Position numbers and translations under genes: made by a program. DNA of 8,014 nucleotides from Actinobacteria bacterium UBA3120 (lineage in GTDB: Bacteria > Actinomycetota > Actinomycetes > S36-B12). This document shows, in pieces, positions 1 to 6,255 of the stretch. The DNA lies in assembly GCA_002365735.1 (NCBI GenBank), contig DEZY01000126.1:5252-13265 (forward strand). Direction: 5' to 3'. Below the pieces are notes generated by a model that worked only from the letters and a program-made list of their open reading frames with translations, did not search any database and was not told where the DNA came from. Within the stretch, counting starts at the first letter, position 1; the number at the start of each line of letters is the position of its first letter.

Positions 1-251
1 AGGGCTCGGTGTTCATCCCATGCGAGTGCATCAAATGGGCACACGTCGATGCAGACTCCGCAGTACATGCACAGCGAGTAGTCAATGTCGAAAGAGTCAA
101 GAACGTTGACTTTCTTGGGGCGTCGCGCACCTTCTTCGGATACCTCAACAGTGTGCGAATCAAGGTGGATGCACCAGGCGGGGCATTCGCGCACGCACAA
201 CATGCATGAAGTGCACTTGTCTTCAATCAATGCAATAAATGAATGTTTCAT
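1..251 (-). CDS. nuoI: NuoI-like 2x[4Fe-4S] ferredoxin subunit of a second complex I-like module (C-terminus outside window)
   Basis: This is a ferredoxin-type electron-transfer subunit that would pass electrons toward the NuoB-like N2 cluster in a peripheral arm. The 83 visible residues hold two complete 4Fe-4S motifs: C13, C16, C19, C23-P ([12 protein letters not shown]) and C61, C64, C67, C71-P ([16 protein letters not shown]). The start is ATG at 251-249. It overlaps the TGA of the NuoC-like gene as ATGA (248-251), so translation is probably coupled; only a weak GGAT-type ribosome site lies upstream. Only 12 residues precede the first cysteine, whereas E. coli NuoI has roughly 60, including helices that lie against the membrane arm; that segment is absent here. 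The wording CPAWCIH and [12 protein letters not shown] resembles, from memory, the NuoI of the second nuo cluster in Streptomyces. The frame runs off the window at base 1, so the C-terminal length is unknown. A free-standing ferredoxin is less likely given the NuoB and NuoC homologues next to it. Confidence 0.9.
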   Translation of the reverse strand, partial: MKHSFIALIEDKCTSCMLCVRECPAWCIHLDSHTVEVSEEGARRPKKVNVLDSFDIDYSLCMYCGVCIDVCPFDALAWDEHRA

Positions 252-745
252 GGTGTGATCCAATTCTCAGGGACACCCGGTGGCCGCTGCCTTCGTCGCG
301 ACACATTGCCCACCTTGCGGCCGTCTTCTCTAATTTCGGGTTCAGCTCCGCCCGGCCACGGAGTCAGTACCCGCGCCGCAAGAACTGCTGACTTGCGCAG
401 CGGTGGTCTGCCTAATCCTTCGTGTCGTAACAAAGGGCTGGTGTCACCGCCCGTGAATGTGATGCCATACATCTCCGCGCACTCTCGTTCGTGCCAACTT
501 GATGCTGGTGCGAGGTCTGCGATGCTAGCCAATTCACTTTTTACTTGAGTGAAAATAATGCGGGAATCAGACAGATCCGACTTTGCCAGATGGGCAACAA
601 CTTCACAGTCCGCGTCGCTGTCAATATTCTCACGGTCCACACCGGTCAGGAAATCAAAATAGACAAAACCTGAATCGATCAGCTCACTTATCTTGTTGCG
701 CCACTGGTCGGGTTCGACCTGTTGCCAGGTGAATACACGATTCAT
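248..745 (-). CDS. nuoC: NuoC-like subunit (30 kDa family) of a second complex I-like module
   Basis: This 165-residue protein belongs to the NuoC/30 kDa family, a scaffold in the peripheral arm of complex I that carries no cofactor. The family signature is visible as [12 protein letters not shown] at residues 84-95 (compare the usual WxERExxDxFGI), with the second Asp replaced by Glu. PPLRKS at 114-119 stands where standard NuoC has HPLRKD. The N-terminal part (about 1-82) has the expected alpha/beta pattern, with FDFLTGVD at 30-37. The tail after residue 120 ([12 protein letters not shown], then a basic stretch [10 protein letters not shown] near 150-159) is not that of canonical NuoC. It resembles, as I recall, NuoC proteins of EFG-less actinobacterial clusters. 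The ATG at 745-743 directly abuts the TAG of the NuoB-like gene, with a GAGG ribosome site 8 bases upstream. The stop overlaps the NuoI-like start by 4 bases. The family is clear; which complex it serves is inferred from neighbours. Confidence 0.88.
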   Translation of the reverse strand: MNRVFTWQQVEPDQWRNKISELIDSGFVYFDFLTGVDRENIDSDADCEVVAHLAKSDLSDSRIIFTQVKSELASIADLAPASSWHERECAEMYGITFTGGDTSPLLRHEGLGRPPLRKSAVLAARVLTPWPGGAEPEIREDGRKVGNVSRRRQRPPGVPENWITP

Positions 746-1204
746 CTAGGCATCCTCGGAGCAGGCGAGATCTTGAATGGCTTGAATGAATGCGTCCGGG
801 CGAGGCGGGCAACCAGCAACATAAGTTGCTACTTCCACGAACTGGTCAATTCCTTTTGACACCGGAGGCGAGTCCCAATACGGGCCACCACTTGTTGCGC
901 ACGCACCAAAGGACATAACTTTGACCCCGGGGTGAGCCCGGATCAGCTGCACAACACTAGGAACTAGTGCGTCGGTCACGGTTCCCGCAATCACAATCAC
1001 ACTTGGCGAGGCACCCTCCTCACTTGATTCAACCAAAGCTCCGCTGCCTAAGGCCGCCTGTAACTCCAATGTGCAGCAGGCCAGGGCCGCGCTGACAATC
1101 TCTACGCCCACGCGTGGGTCAGAAGTCAAGGCGTAGCGGGGCACGTCCAAAAGCCTATCCCGCTCGACTCGCCTCTGTGCCCTGAGTAGTCTGACACCAC
1201 GCAT
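746..1204 (-). CDS. nuoB: Short NuoB-like subunit carrying the N2 [4Fe-4S] ligands
   Basis: This protein is homologous to NuoB/PSST, which holds cluster N2, the last iron-sulfur centre before quinone in complex I. All four N2 ligands are present: the CC pair C43-C44 (ALACCTLEL), C102 (SFGACATSGGPY) and C132 (YVAGCPPRPDAF). VIAGTVTDALVPSV at 71-84 also matches the family. At 152 residues it is shorter than usual NuoB (about 180-220). The stretch between the CC pair and AGTVT lacks the familiar RYDxxRFGxE and SPRQADL segments, and the N-terminus lacks the hydrophobic SLW helix region. The ATG at 1204-1202 is the earliest possible start, because an in-frame TGA lies directly before it; a GTG at 1195 is an alternative. 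The ribosome site is weak (GAGAGA). It is first of three coupled genes and lies 7 bases from the divergent rarD start. Hydrogenase small subunits share the fold, but AGTVTD and YVAGCPPRP favour NuoB. Confidence 0.88.
   Translation of the reverse strand: MRGVRLLRAQRRVERDRLLDVPRYALTSDPRVGVEIVSAALACCTLELQAALGSGALVESSEEGASPSVIVIAGTVTDALVPSVVQLIRAHPGVKVMSFGACATSGGPYWDSPPVSKGIDQFVEVATYVAGCPPRPDAFIQAIQDLACSEDA
754..757 (-). promoter_or_regulatory. Ribosome binding site of the NuoC-like gene
   Basis: GAGG lies on the minus strand within the last codons of the NuoB-like gene, 8 bases before the ATG at 745. The upstream stop codon (TAG, 746-748) touches the ATG, so the ribosome could reinitiate or bind anew here. 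This supports the chosen start. Confidence 0.5.
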
Positions 1205-1211
1205 TCACAGA

Positions 1212-2168
1212 GTGTCTCTCAATTCTAAGGATCAGGTGGAACCGGTGGCACTGCGCGAGCGCTCTGTTCATTCAACCGGGGTCCTACTCGGAGTCACTGG
1301 ATACCTTTTTTGGGGAATGTTCCCCCTCTTCTTCGCACTGCTTGATTCGGTTTCACCGATTGAGATCGTTGCCCATCGAATTATTTGGTCCCTAATTGTT
1401 GTCGTCCTGGTCCTGATCATTGGCAAACAATGGCGAGCATTCACAGCAGCTTTCAGCCGTCGAAATATTTTAATTCTTGGCTCTGCCGCAATATTTCTCT
1501 CTATCAATTGGCTGGTATATGTCTACGCGGTAAGTTCTAATCAAGTTGTCCAAGCCTCTCTCGGCTACTTCGTCAACCCACTCATCTCCGTAGCGATGGG
1601 CGTAATAATTCTCAAAGAACGCCTTCGACTTACCCAATGGGCTGCCGTAGGAATCGCCCTCATCGCCGTTGTCGTGCTGACCATTGCCTCGGGTTCAGTC
1701 CCCTGGATTGCTCTCACCCTTGCCGTCTCATTCGCAACCTACGGCCTGCTCAAGAAATTTGCGAACCTTCCTTCCTTGCACAGTCTTGGCATTGAGACTG
1801 CGGTTCTATTCCCCGTTGCGCTGATCATCCTTGCCATAGCGGTGGCACGCGGTAGCGAGTCCTTCGTTCTCGACGGCCCAAAAATTACCTTCCTACTGAT
1901 TATGCTCGGCCCGGTAACCGCCGTTCCTCTGCTCGCTTTCGGTGGCGCCTCAACCCGTATTCCCCTTTCAACGCTTGGGGTATTGCAATACATCACCCCG
2001 ATTAGCCAATTCATACTGGGAGTCTTCGTCTTTGAGGAAGCTATGAGTACCGGACGGTGGATTGGTTTCACGCTGGTCTGGACTTCAATCATTATTTTCA
2101 CGGTAGACATGTACCGACACGCTCGAACCCGCACAAGGCAGCTACAAGAAACACTGCTGCAGCCTTAA
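1212..2168 (+). CDS. rarD: RarD-type EamA/DMT-family inner-membrane permease
   Basis: This is a multispanning transporter of the drug/metabolite superfamily (EamA), RarD type; the substrate is not established for the family. Hydrophobic segments run throughout its 318 residues, in keeping with about ten helices in two EamA repeats. RarD hallmarks are visible in order: GYLFWGMFPLFFALL (30-44), EIVAHRIIWS (51-60), INWLVYVYAV (98-107), SLGYFVNPLISV (116-127), KERLRLTQW (135-143), GPVTAVPLLAF (233-243) and STLGVLQYITPISQF (253-267). The start is uncertain. The longest reading begins at GTG 1212. A GTG at 1236 has an AAGGAT ribosome site just upstream, and GTG 1245 is also possible; all precede the first helix. 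It is the only plus-strand gene here. Its TAA is shared in the palindrome TTAA with the stop of the convergent polyprenyl synthase, and its 5' end lies 7 bases from the divergent NuoB-like gene. It therefore appears embedded in a minus-strand gene series. Confidence 0.95.
   Translation: MSLNSKDQVEPVALRERSVHSTGVLLGVTGYLFWGMFPLFFALLDSVSPIEIVAHRIIWSLIVVVLVLIIGKQWRAFTAAFSRRNILILGSAAIFLSINWLVYVYAVSSNQVVQASLGYFVNPLISVAMGVIILKERLRLTQWAAVGIALIAVVVLTIASGSVPWIALTLAVSFATYGLLKKFANLPSLHSLGIETAVLFPVALIILAIAVARGSESFVLDGPKITFLLIMLGPVTAVPLLAFGGASTRIPLSTLGVLQYITPISQFILGVFVFEEAMSTGRWIGFTLVWTSIIIFTVDMYRHARTRTRQLQETLLQP
1222..1251 (-). promoter_or_regulatory. Possible promoter for the NuoB-C-I-like genes, inside the rarD 5' region
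   Basis: On the minus strand a TAGAAT (1227-1222, five of six matches to TATAAT) follows GTGCCA (1251-1246, four of six to TTGACA) after an 18-base spacer. Transcription would begin near 1215, about 10 bases before the NuoB-like ATG. The site would lie entirely inside the first codons of rarD. The match was found by eye and is modest; the genes could equally be transcribed from upstream minus-strand genes. Confidence 0.25.
1227..1232 (+). promoter_or_regulatory. Candidate ribosome binding site favouring rarD start at 1236
   Basis: AAGGAT stands 3 bases before the in-frame GTG at 1236. No comparable purine-rich site precedes the GTG at 1212. The spacing is a little short, so this favours but does not settle the 1236 start, which would give a 310-residue protein and widen the gap to the NuoB-like gene from 7 to 31 bases. 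Confidence 0.4.
2165..2168. other. Shared TTAA double stop codon of two convergent genes
   Basis: The palindrome TTAA supplies the TAA of rarD (2166-2168) and, on the other strand, the TAA of the polyprenyl synthase (2167-2165). The two reading frames overlap tail to tail by 4 bases. There is no space for a dedicated terminator, and I see no convincing hairpin with a U-tract on either side. Confidence 0.95.
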
Positions 2169-3151
2169 CCCGTGCGAGTTACCACGTAGTCACACAACGC
2201 GATCAACGTCTCCTTTGCGGCAATCTCGGGCAGTGGTTCCAGGGTTCGCCGCGCTTCATCTGCCCAGCGACACGCTTCAAGCCGCGCTTCATTTAGACTC
2301 GAATGAGTACGCAACAGCTCCAGAGCCACCGCGTGTTCTGCAGGATCAGGCAGTGGGCGTGAGAGCAACTCTCGCAGTTGAGCATTCTCTGGGTGTGCCT
2401 GAGTAAGGGCGATCAACCCGGCCAGCGTCGGTATCCCCTCCCGCAAATCGGTCCCTGGGATCTTGCCCGACTGTTCGGACATTGAGGTAATGTCCACGAT
2501 GTCGTCCGCCAATTGAAAAGCGACGCCAATTTGCTCACCAAACTTAGTCAGTGTGTCGACGACCTCCGGGTTGCAACCGCTGAGCATGGCGCCGAATCGC
2601 CCCGAGGTGGCAATGAGTGAGCCCGTTTTTTCTGACAAGACCGACAGGTGATGCTTAACCGGGTCTTCACCATCCAACGGACCGACGGTTTCCTTGATTT
2701 GCCCAGTGCATAGCCGCTCAAATGTTTCAGCCTGAATGCGTACAGCATCGGGTCCAAGACCGGCCAAAATTTGCGATGCGCGCGCGAAAAGGAAGTCTCC
2801 GGTAAGAATCGCAACCGTGTTGTCCCAGCGGGCATTCGCGCTGGTCGCACCCCGCCGCATAGTGGCTTCATCCATGACGTCGTCGTGATACAAGGTCGCT
2901 AGATGTGTGAGCTCAACTACCACCGCCGCCGGTATTACTTCAGGTGATTTTGGATCTCCGAATTCGGCTGCCAGTAATACCAACAGTGGGCGAAAGCGCT
3001 TGCCTCCGGCAACAACAAGATGACGCGAAGTCTCAGAAACGAAGGGGTACTCACTGCGCGTGGACTCCAAGAGCGCCTTCTCTACCAGCGCGAGCTCAGA
3101 ACTGATGTGTGCCTCAAAAACCGGATCACTGGCGTGGAAGATCCGATTCAT
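2165..3151 (-). CDS. Long-chain polyprenyl diphosphate synthase (GrcC1/IspB-like), probably for menaquinone
   Basis: This is a trans-isoprenyl diphosphate synthase that adds isopentenyl diphosphate units to an allylic primer. Its likely product is the polyprenyl tail of menaquinone. Among 328 residues, the substrate-binding GGKRFRP is at 49-55, the first Asp-rich motif DDVMD at 90-94 and the second DDIVD at 216-220 (QLADDIVD). The residue five before the first Asp motif is Ala85, with Thr at 86. Small residues there fit enzymes making long chains rather than FPP or GGPP, but exact length cannot be read. PGTDLREGIPTL (232-243) closely matches the wording of mycobacterial GrcC1. The ATG at 3151 lies 12 bases after the nuoN stop, with a poor ribosome site (GAG only 2 bases before the ATG) and a small inverted repeat in between. 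Co-orientation with nuoN suggests co-transcription and links quinone supply to the quinone-reducing complex. Its stop overlaps that of rarD. Confidence 0.95.
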   Translation of the reverse strand: MNRIFHASDPVFEAHISSELALVEKALLESTRSEYPFVSETSRHLVVAGGKRFRPLLVLLAAEFGDPKSPEVIPAAVVVELTHLATLYHDDVMDEATMRRGATSANARWDNTVAILTGDFLFARASQILAGLGPDAVRIQAETFERLCTGQIKETVGPLDGEDPVKHHLSVLSEKTGSLIATSGRFGAMLSGCNPEVVDTLTKFGEQIGVAFQLADDIVDITSMSEQSGKIPGTDLREGIPTLAGLIALTQAHPENAQLRELLSRPLPDPAEHAVALELLRTHSSLNEARLEACRWADEARRTLEPLPEIAAKETLIALCDYVVTRTG

Positions 3152-3155
3152 GTGC

Positions 3156-3171
3156 TCAGGCTACTACCTGA
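3156..3171 (-). other. Small inverted repeat over the nuoN stop, upstream of the polyprenyl synthase
   Basis: On the minus strand TCAGG, a six-base loop TAGTAG and CCTGA form a possible 5-bp hairpin. It spans the nuoN stop codon and ends 4 bases before the synthase ATG. It is too weak for a terminator and has no U-tract. If it forms, it would sit in the ribosome-binding region and could lower synthase translation compared with nuoN. It may also be chance. Confidence 0.2.
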
Positions 3172-4699
3172 TGAATATTCCGGCATTGCTCAACAGATCC
3201 AACATCGGCTGCGGGATTATTCCCAGCACCAAGGTTGCGGTGGCCGTGGCGGCGACCGTGATGGTGGTCAAGATCGAAGGAATGGCCACCGACGCCGTTT
3301 TCTCATTAGGCGCGGAGAAGAACATGACCACAATCACCCGTACGTAGAAGAACGCGGCGATAATGCTCGCGATGACCGCGGCAATTACCAGCCAGGCGTC
3401 ACCCTCAGCAATTGCAGCCGCAAAGACACCGAACTTAATCACGAACCCGCTGGTGAGGGGGATGCCCGCCAGGGACAACATGAAGATCACCATGACCGCG
3501 CCCAACACGGGGGACTTCTTGCCAAGTCCAGCCCATTTGGACAGATGCGTCGCCTCACCGGAGGAATCGCGCACCATAGAAATAACTGCCAAGGTGCCGA
3601 CCGTAACCAGACCGTAGGCAATCAGATAAAACATTACTGCCGCGATACCGGCAGGACTTGCCGCGACAACGCCCACCAGGATGAAACCGGATTGCGCCAC
3701 CGCGGAATACGCGAGCATCCGCTTGACATCACTTTGGGTGAGTGCAATCAGCGACCCAATCAGCATGCTGAGGATCGCAACGGTCCACAAGATGACTTCC
3801 CAGTCCCATTGAATTCCGGAAAATGCCACGTAAAGCAAACGCATCATGGCGCCGAAAGCAGCGACCTTGACCGTGGCGCCCATGAAAGCGGTAATTGGGG
3901 TCGGTGCACCTTGATACACATCCGGTGTCCATTGGTGAAATGGAACGGCGCCCACTTTAAAGAACAATCCAACCAGCAGCATGGCCATGCCGATCACGAT
4001 CAGAAGCGTTTCGCCCGTGGTCGATGCCAGTGAATCGTGGATGACAGGTAGCGAGATTGAGCCAGCAAATCCATACACCAACCCCGCACCAAAAATAAAG
4101 AATGCGGATGAAAATGCTCCCAGCACAAAATATTTGAGTGAGGCTTCTTGCGAAAGTAGCCGGCGGCGGCGAGCCATGCCGACCATGAGGTAGAGCGGCA
4201 ATGACATCACCTCAAGTGCCACGAACATGAACAGCAGGTCGTTGGCAACTACAAATACGAGCATGCCAAAGACCGCGAATAGGAACAGTGTCCACACTTC
4301 AGTTTGGAAGTAGCCGCGTGCTGAAAACTCGCGTTCGTCAACTGACCCTGGTAGCGCCGATGCACTGGGCGCGAATGCATCCCCCAGACTGTCCAAGGAG
4401 CGCTCGGCAATGAGAAACGCGCTGAGCAGTGAGAGGAGAAGAATCGTGCCCATCAGGACAACACCTGGGCCGTCAATCGCGACCGCCCCTCCGACGGTAA
4501 TTGTACGAAGGTTGTGGTTGATCACCAGAAGGATAAATGCGCCAATCAAAGAGAAAAACGTCAGCATTAACTGGATTTGCCGGCGAAGGAAACGTGGTAG
4601 AAAAGTTTCCGCCAACACCGACAGCAGCGCGGCGATTCCGACAATCAGAATCGGCGAAATGGCTACGTAGTCGATCTGCGGAGCGGTAAAGGTATTCAC
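3164..4699 (-). CDS. nuoN: NADH-quinone oxidoreductase subunit N (proton-pumping membrane subunit)
   Basis: This is one of the three antiporter-like subunits of the complex I membrane arm. It has 511 residues, hydrophobic throughout, close to the family's usual length of about 480-530. Key pumping residues are in place: Glu163 in VALEVMSLPLYLMVG, Lys248 in LFFKVGAVPFHQWTPD, Lys278 in GATVKVAAF and Lys422 in SGFVIKFGVF. These correspond by motif to E. coli Glu133, Lys217, Lys247 and Lys395. DVYQGAPTPITAF (260-272) is the NuoN signature that separates it from NuoM and NuoL. An extra loop rich in Ser, Ala and charged residues (about 100-127) lies between early helices. The start is GTG at 4699-4697, overlapping the nuoM TGA as GTGA. 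An AAGGAGG ribosome site with 6-base spacing strongly supports it. It is the last gene of the canonical nuo order and leads into the polyprenyl synthase after 12 bases. Confidence 0.97.
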   Translation of the reverse strand: MNTFTAPQIDYVAISPILIVGIAALLSVLAETFLPRFLRRQIQLMLTFFSLIGAFILLVINHNLRTITVGGAVAIDGPGVVLMGTILLLSLLSAFLIAERSLDSLGDAFAPSASALPGSVDEREFSARGYFQTEVWTLFLFAVFGMLVFVVANDLLFMFVALEVMSLPLYLMVGMARRRRLLSQEASLKYFVLGAFSSAFFIFGAGLVYGFAGSISLPVIHDSLASTTGETLLIVIGMAMLLVGLFFKVGAVPFHQWTPDVYQGAPTPITAFMGATVKVAAFGAMMRLLYVAFSGIQWDWEVILWTVAILSMLIGSLIALTQSDVKRMLAYSAVAQSGFILVGVVAASPAGIAAVMFYLIAYGLVTVGTLAVISMVRDSSGEATHLSKWAGLGKKSPVLGAVMVIFMLSLAGIPLTSGFVIKFGVFAAAIAEGDAWLVIAAVIASIIAAFFYVRVIVVMFFSAPNEKTASVAIPSILTTITVAATATATLVLGIIPQPMLDLLSNAGIFIR

Positions 4700-6255
4700 T
4701 CCGATCCTCCTTCGCTCGTAGCCGATTCACCCAAGATCGGGAAGGTGACCTCCGGGTCACTCACACCCACCGTGGTCATGACTCGGTCAACTGCTGGGTT
4801 GATCACATTGAGTAATGGAGCCGGGAAGACTCCGAGCACAATTATTAGCAGGGCAATGGGTGCGAGGGCAGTAATCTCGCGTCCGTTGAGATCCTTCATG
4901 CCTTCGCAATCGGGGTTCAGCGGCCCGGTCATGCTCTTTTGATACACCCGCAAGACGTAAGCCGCCGTAATCACAATGCCCACGGTTGCGACTGCGCCCA
5001 CCCACATGTACTGCTGGAACGCTCCCAGCAGGACCAGGAACTCGCCAATGAAGGACACCATGCCTGGTAGGGCCAGGCTCGAGAGCGCTGCGATCAAGAA
5101 GAAGCCGGCGAGAACCGGGGCCACCTTGTTCACGCCGCCAAATGAGGACAGCTGAGCAGATCCACTCCGACGCGCCATGAGGTAGCCCGCAACAATGAAC
5201 AATCCCGCAGTGCTCAGGCCGTGCGCCACCATGTAAATCATGGAGCCGGTTTGCCCCGCCGATGTGAACACGAAAATACCCAAGGCAATAAAGCCAAAGT
5301 GGGAGATTGACGAGTAGGCAAAGAGCCGCCTCAGATCGGTTTGCTTCAGGGCGACAAAGGCACCATAGAAAATTCCGATCAGAGCGATCGAGATCACAGC
5401 CGGGGCGTAGAAAGTGCTCGCCGCCGGGAAGATTTCTAGGCAGTAGCGAATCATGCCGAAAGTTCCTACCTTATCCAGGACTCCAATCAGCAGGACCGAG
5501 GTTCCGGGTTGGGCTTGGCCGGCTGCGTCGGGCAACCAAGTATGAAATGGCCACAGTGGCGCCTTGATTGCAAAAGCAAAGAAGAAACCAAGGAATAGCA
5601 GTTTCTGGACATCCGGATCGATATCAAGACCCACCAAAGTCGTAAAGTCAAATGTTCCCGTACCCGTGATCTGGGCCGAAACGATATAGAGGCCAATCAG
5701 GGAGGCCAACATGAACAAGCCACCGACCAGGCTGTAAATCAGGAATTTAACGGCAGCGTAGGAGCGTTGCGGACCACCGTAGCGCCCGATCATGAAGTAG
5801 ACCGGAATCAGCATTGCTTCAAAGAAAACGTAGAACAAGAAGACGTCGGTTGCGGCAAATACCCCGACCATGAGCGACTCCAGTACCAGAATTAACGCAA
5901 AGTAGCCTTTCACGCTGCCCTGTGACTCAAGTCCTTCATCCCAGCCGCCCAAAATCACGACTGGAACCAACGTTGCAGCAAGTGCAATCAGAACTAAAGC
6001 AATTCCGTCCACTCCGAACGAAAAGTTGATGCCGAATGTGGGAATCCAGGCGTAGCTTTCCGTGAATTGAAAAGCTTCCTGAGAATTGGCATCAAAATTC
6101 AGTGCCATTGCGATTACCGCACCGAGGGTGAGCAGCGAGAAGGCAAGCGCCACAGTTTTGGCAAGTCTGGCGTTGTGCTTGGGAGTCAAAATTACAATCA
6201 CGCTGCCCACAAGCGGCAGCAGAGCGATTGTGGTTAACCACGGGTACGTATTCAC
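4696..6255 (-). CDS. nuoM: NADH-quinone oxidoreductase subunit M (proton-pumping membrane subunit)
   Basis: This is the central antiporter-like proton channel of the complex I membrane arm. Its 519 residues are close to the family norm (E. coli 509) and fit about 14 membrane helices. Conserved residues are visible: Glu146 in FFEAMLIPVYFMIG, Lys231 with His238 in AIKAPLWPFHTWLPDA, Lys262 in GVLDKVGTFG, His319 in SSISHFGF and Glu405 in SFIGEF. These match by motif E. coli Glu144, Lys234, Lys265 and Glu407. QAQPGTSVLLIGVLDK replaces the proteobacterial form of the loop, which I recognise as the actinobacterial version. The C-terminal tail after about residue 490 is acidic and Ser-rich. The start is GTG at 6255-6253, sharing one base with the nuoL stop (TAGTG), with GAGG 5 bases upstream. 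The 3' end overlaps nuoN by 4 bases. All motifs look intact. Confidence 0.98.
   Translation of the reverse strand: MNTYPWLTTIALLPLVGSVIVILTPKHNARLAKTVALAFSLLTLGAVIAMALNFDANSQEAFQFTESYAWIPTFGINFSFGVDGIALVLIALAATLVPVVILGGWDEGLESQGSVKGYFALILVLESLMVGVFAATDVFLFYVFFEAMLIPVYFMIGRYGGPQRSYAAVKFLIYSLVGGLFMLASLIGLYIVSAQITGTGTFDFTTLVGLDIDPDVQKLLFLGFFFAFAIKAPLWPFHTWLPDAAGQAQPGTSVLLIGVLDKVGTFGMIRYCLEIFPAASTFYAPAVISIALIGIFYGAFVALKQTDLRRLFAYSSISHFGFIALGIFVFTSAGQTGSMIYMVAHGLSTAGLFIVAGYLMARRSGSAQLSSFGGVNKVAPVLAGFFLIAALSSLALPGMVSFIGEFLVLLGAFQQYMWVGAVATVGIVITAAYVLRVYQKSMTGPLNPDCEGMKDLNGREITALAPIALLIIVLGVFPAPLLNVINPAVDRVMTTVGVSDPEVTFPILGESATSEGGSE
4706..4712 (-). promoter_or_regulatory. Strong ribosome binding site of nuoN
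   Basis: A full AAGGAGG lies 6 bases before the GTG at 4699, inside the last codons of nuoM. It is the best Shine-Dalgarno match in the window. It fixes the GTG start and suggests that nuoN is translated efficiently despite a non-ATG start. Confidence 0.8.

Noticed and set aside
243..548. Plus-strand open frame opposite the NuoC-like gene
   Set aside because: The translation is low in motif content and antisense to a gene with a clear NuoC signature.
1..1204. Interpretation as a [NiFe] hydrogenase (small subunit plus ferredoxin)
   Set aside because: Hydrogenase small subunits share the fold, but the CC pair, AGTVTD and GCPPRP wording and the WHERE-MYGI subunit fit the Nuo family. No Ni-binding large subunit is visible. 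It remains open only if one is found below base 1.
1739..2134. Minus-strand open frame opposite rarD, which could have filled the gap in the minus-strand series
   Set aside because: Its translation has no recognisable complex I or other motif, and rarD on the plus strand has strong family signatures. It reads as a shadow of rarD.
1212..2168. rarD as a recent horizontally acquired insertion
   Set aside because: Parts of the gene look more AT-rich than nuo (about 43% GC by hand count over 1381-1500), but other parts do not, and no repeats or mobile-element remains flank it. RarD next to a polyprenyl synthase also occurs in other actinobacteria as far as I recall.
2169..2300. Terminator between the polyprenyl synthase and rarD
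   Set aside because: No stable stem followed by a run of T on either strand was seen near the convergent stops.
3020..4033. Long plus-strand open frame (337 codons) opposite the polyprenyl synthase 5' end and nuoN
   Set aside because: It is antisense to two clear genes. Its translation is rich in His, Arg, Gln, Asn and Asp with no recognisable motif or domain, as expected of a shadow frame.
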